NCBI GenBank assembly: GCA_025353525.1
Contig: JANXOO010000459.1
Span: forward strand, 1-6,362
DNA from: Schlesneria sp.
GTDB taxonomy: Bacteria > Planctomycetota > Planctomycetia > Planctomycetales > Planctomycetaceae
Reading direction: 5' to 3'
Length of the DNA: 6,362 bases
The position numbers were made by a program, and so were the translations under genes. The notes under the pieces were generated by a model. It ran no database searches, had not been told where the DNA came from, and saw only the letters and a list, made by a program, of their open reading frames with translations. Below are positions 6,295 to 6,362 of the stretch, in pieces. Numbering within the stretch: position 1 is the stretch's first letter; the number at the start of each line of letters is the position of its first letter.

Positions 6295-6362
6295 ATGAAC
6301 GACGGATTCCTCGGATATCAGACATCATTCATGCTCGACGCCGTCGTCGTGGCGCTGGTGCT
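6295..6362 (+). CDS. Start of a probable membrane protein, possibly DUF420-like (3' partial)
   Basis: An ATG lies 7 bp after the lutA-like stop, with GGGG (6281-6284) upstream as a weak ribosome-binding site. The 22 visible complete codons read MNDGFLGYQTSFMLDAVVVALV, the start of a hydrophobic, probably membrane-spanning helix after a short polar N-terminus. The opening (GFLG, then SFMLD and a valine-rich helix) resembles DUF420-type small integral membrane proteins that I recall from planctomycetes, but too little is present to be sure. The tight spacing suggests co-transcription with the lutA-like gene. Confidence 0.6.
   Translation, partial: MNDGFLGYQTSFMLDAVVVALV

Overview
The window reads as chromosomal DNA of a planctomycete with moderate GC (roughly 54-55% by eye, not counted). 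Three things suggest this. The first is a very large Gln/Ala-rich coiled-coil protein with a beta-rich N-terminal part ending in a 'DDFGL' motif. The second is an exported alpha/alpha-toroid (prenyltransferase/squalene-oxidase repeat) protein ending in LPIYQR. The third is a stand-alone LutA-type CCG-domain protein. I recognise these types from planctomycete genomes. The genus cannot be named from this window. All genes are on the + strand.

Layout. Bases 2-3877 hold a giant gene whose 5' end lies outside the window. It encodes beta-sandwich-like modules, a long coiled coil, a low-complexity linker containing an exact-period 171-bp (57-residue) tandem repeat, and a short conserved C-terminal helical domain. 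After a 183-bp gap, 4061-5158 encodes a secreted six-repeat toroid protein. A 382-bp non-coding stretch (5159-5540) follows, with several palindromes and one perfect 13-bp-stem hairpin (5412-5444). Bases 5541-6287 encode a LutA/YkgE-family protein with two cysteine-rich CCG modules. Seven bases later, at 6295, a membrane-protein gene starts and runs off the end.

How the genes may work together. The first two genes look like one module: a large, probably membrane-anchored coiled-coil protein and an exported toroid protein. Similar pairs occur in planctomycetes near MoxR AAA-ATPase/DUF58/VWA gene clusters. That context is recalled, not visible here, and the module's function is unknown. The LutA gene and the following membrane-protein gene form a second, tightly spaced unit, probably with its own promoter in the 382-bp gap. 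LutA suggests redox or lactate-type metabolism, but no LutB or LutC partner is visible.

No RNA genes, CRISPR array, transposase or attachment site was found. The most unusual features are the 57-residue tandem repeat, a recurrent palindromic in-frame motif encoding K/T-PELQR (possibly a REP-like element captured in coding sequence), and the perfect hairpin upstream of the lutA-like gene.
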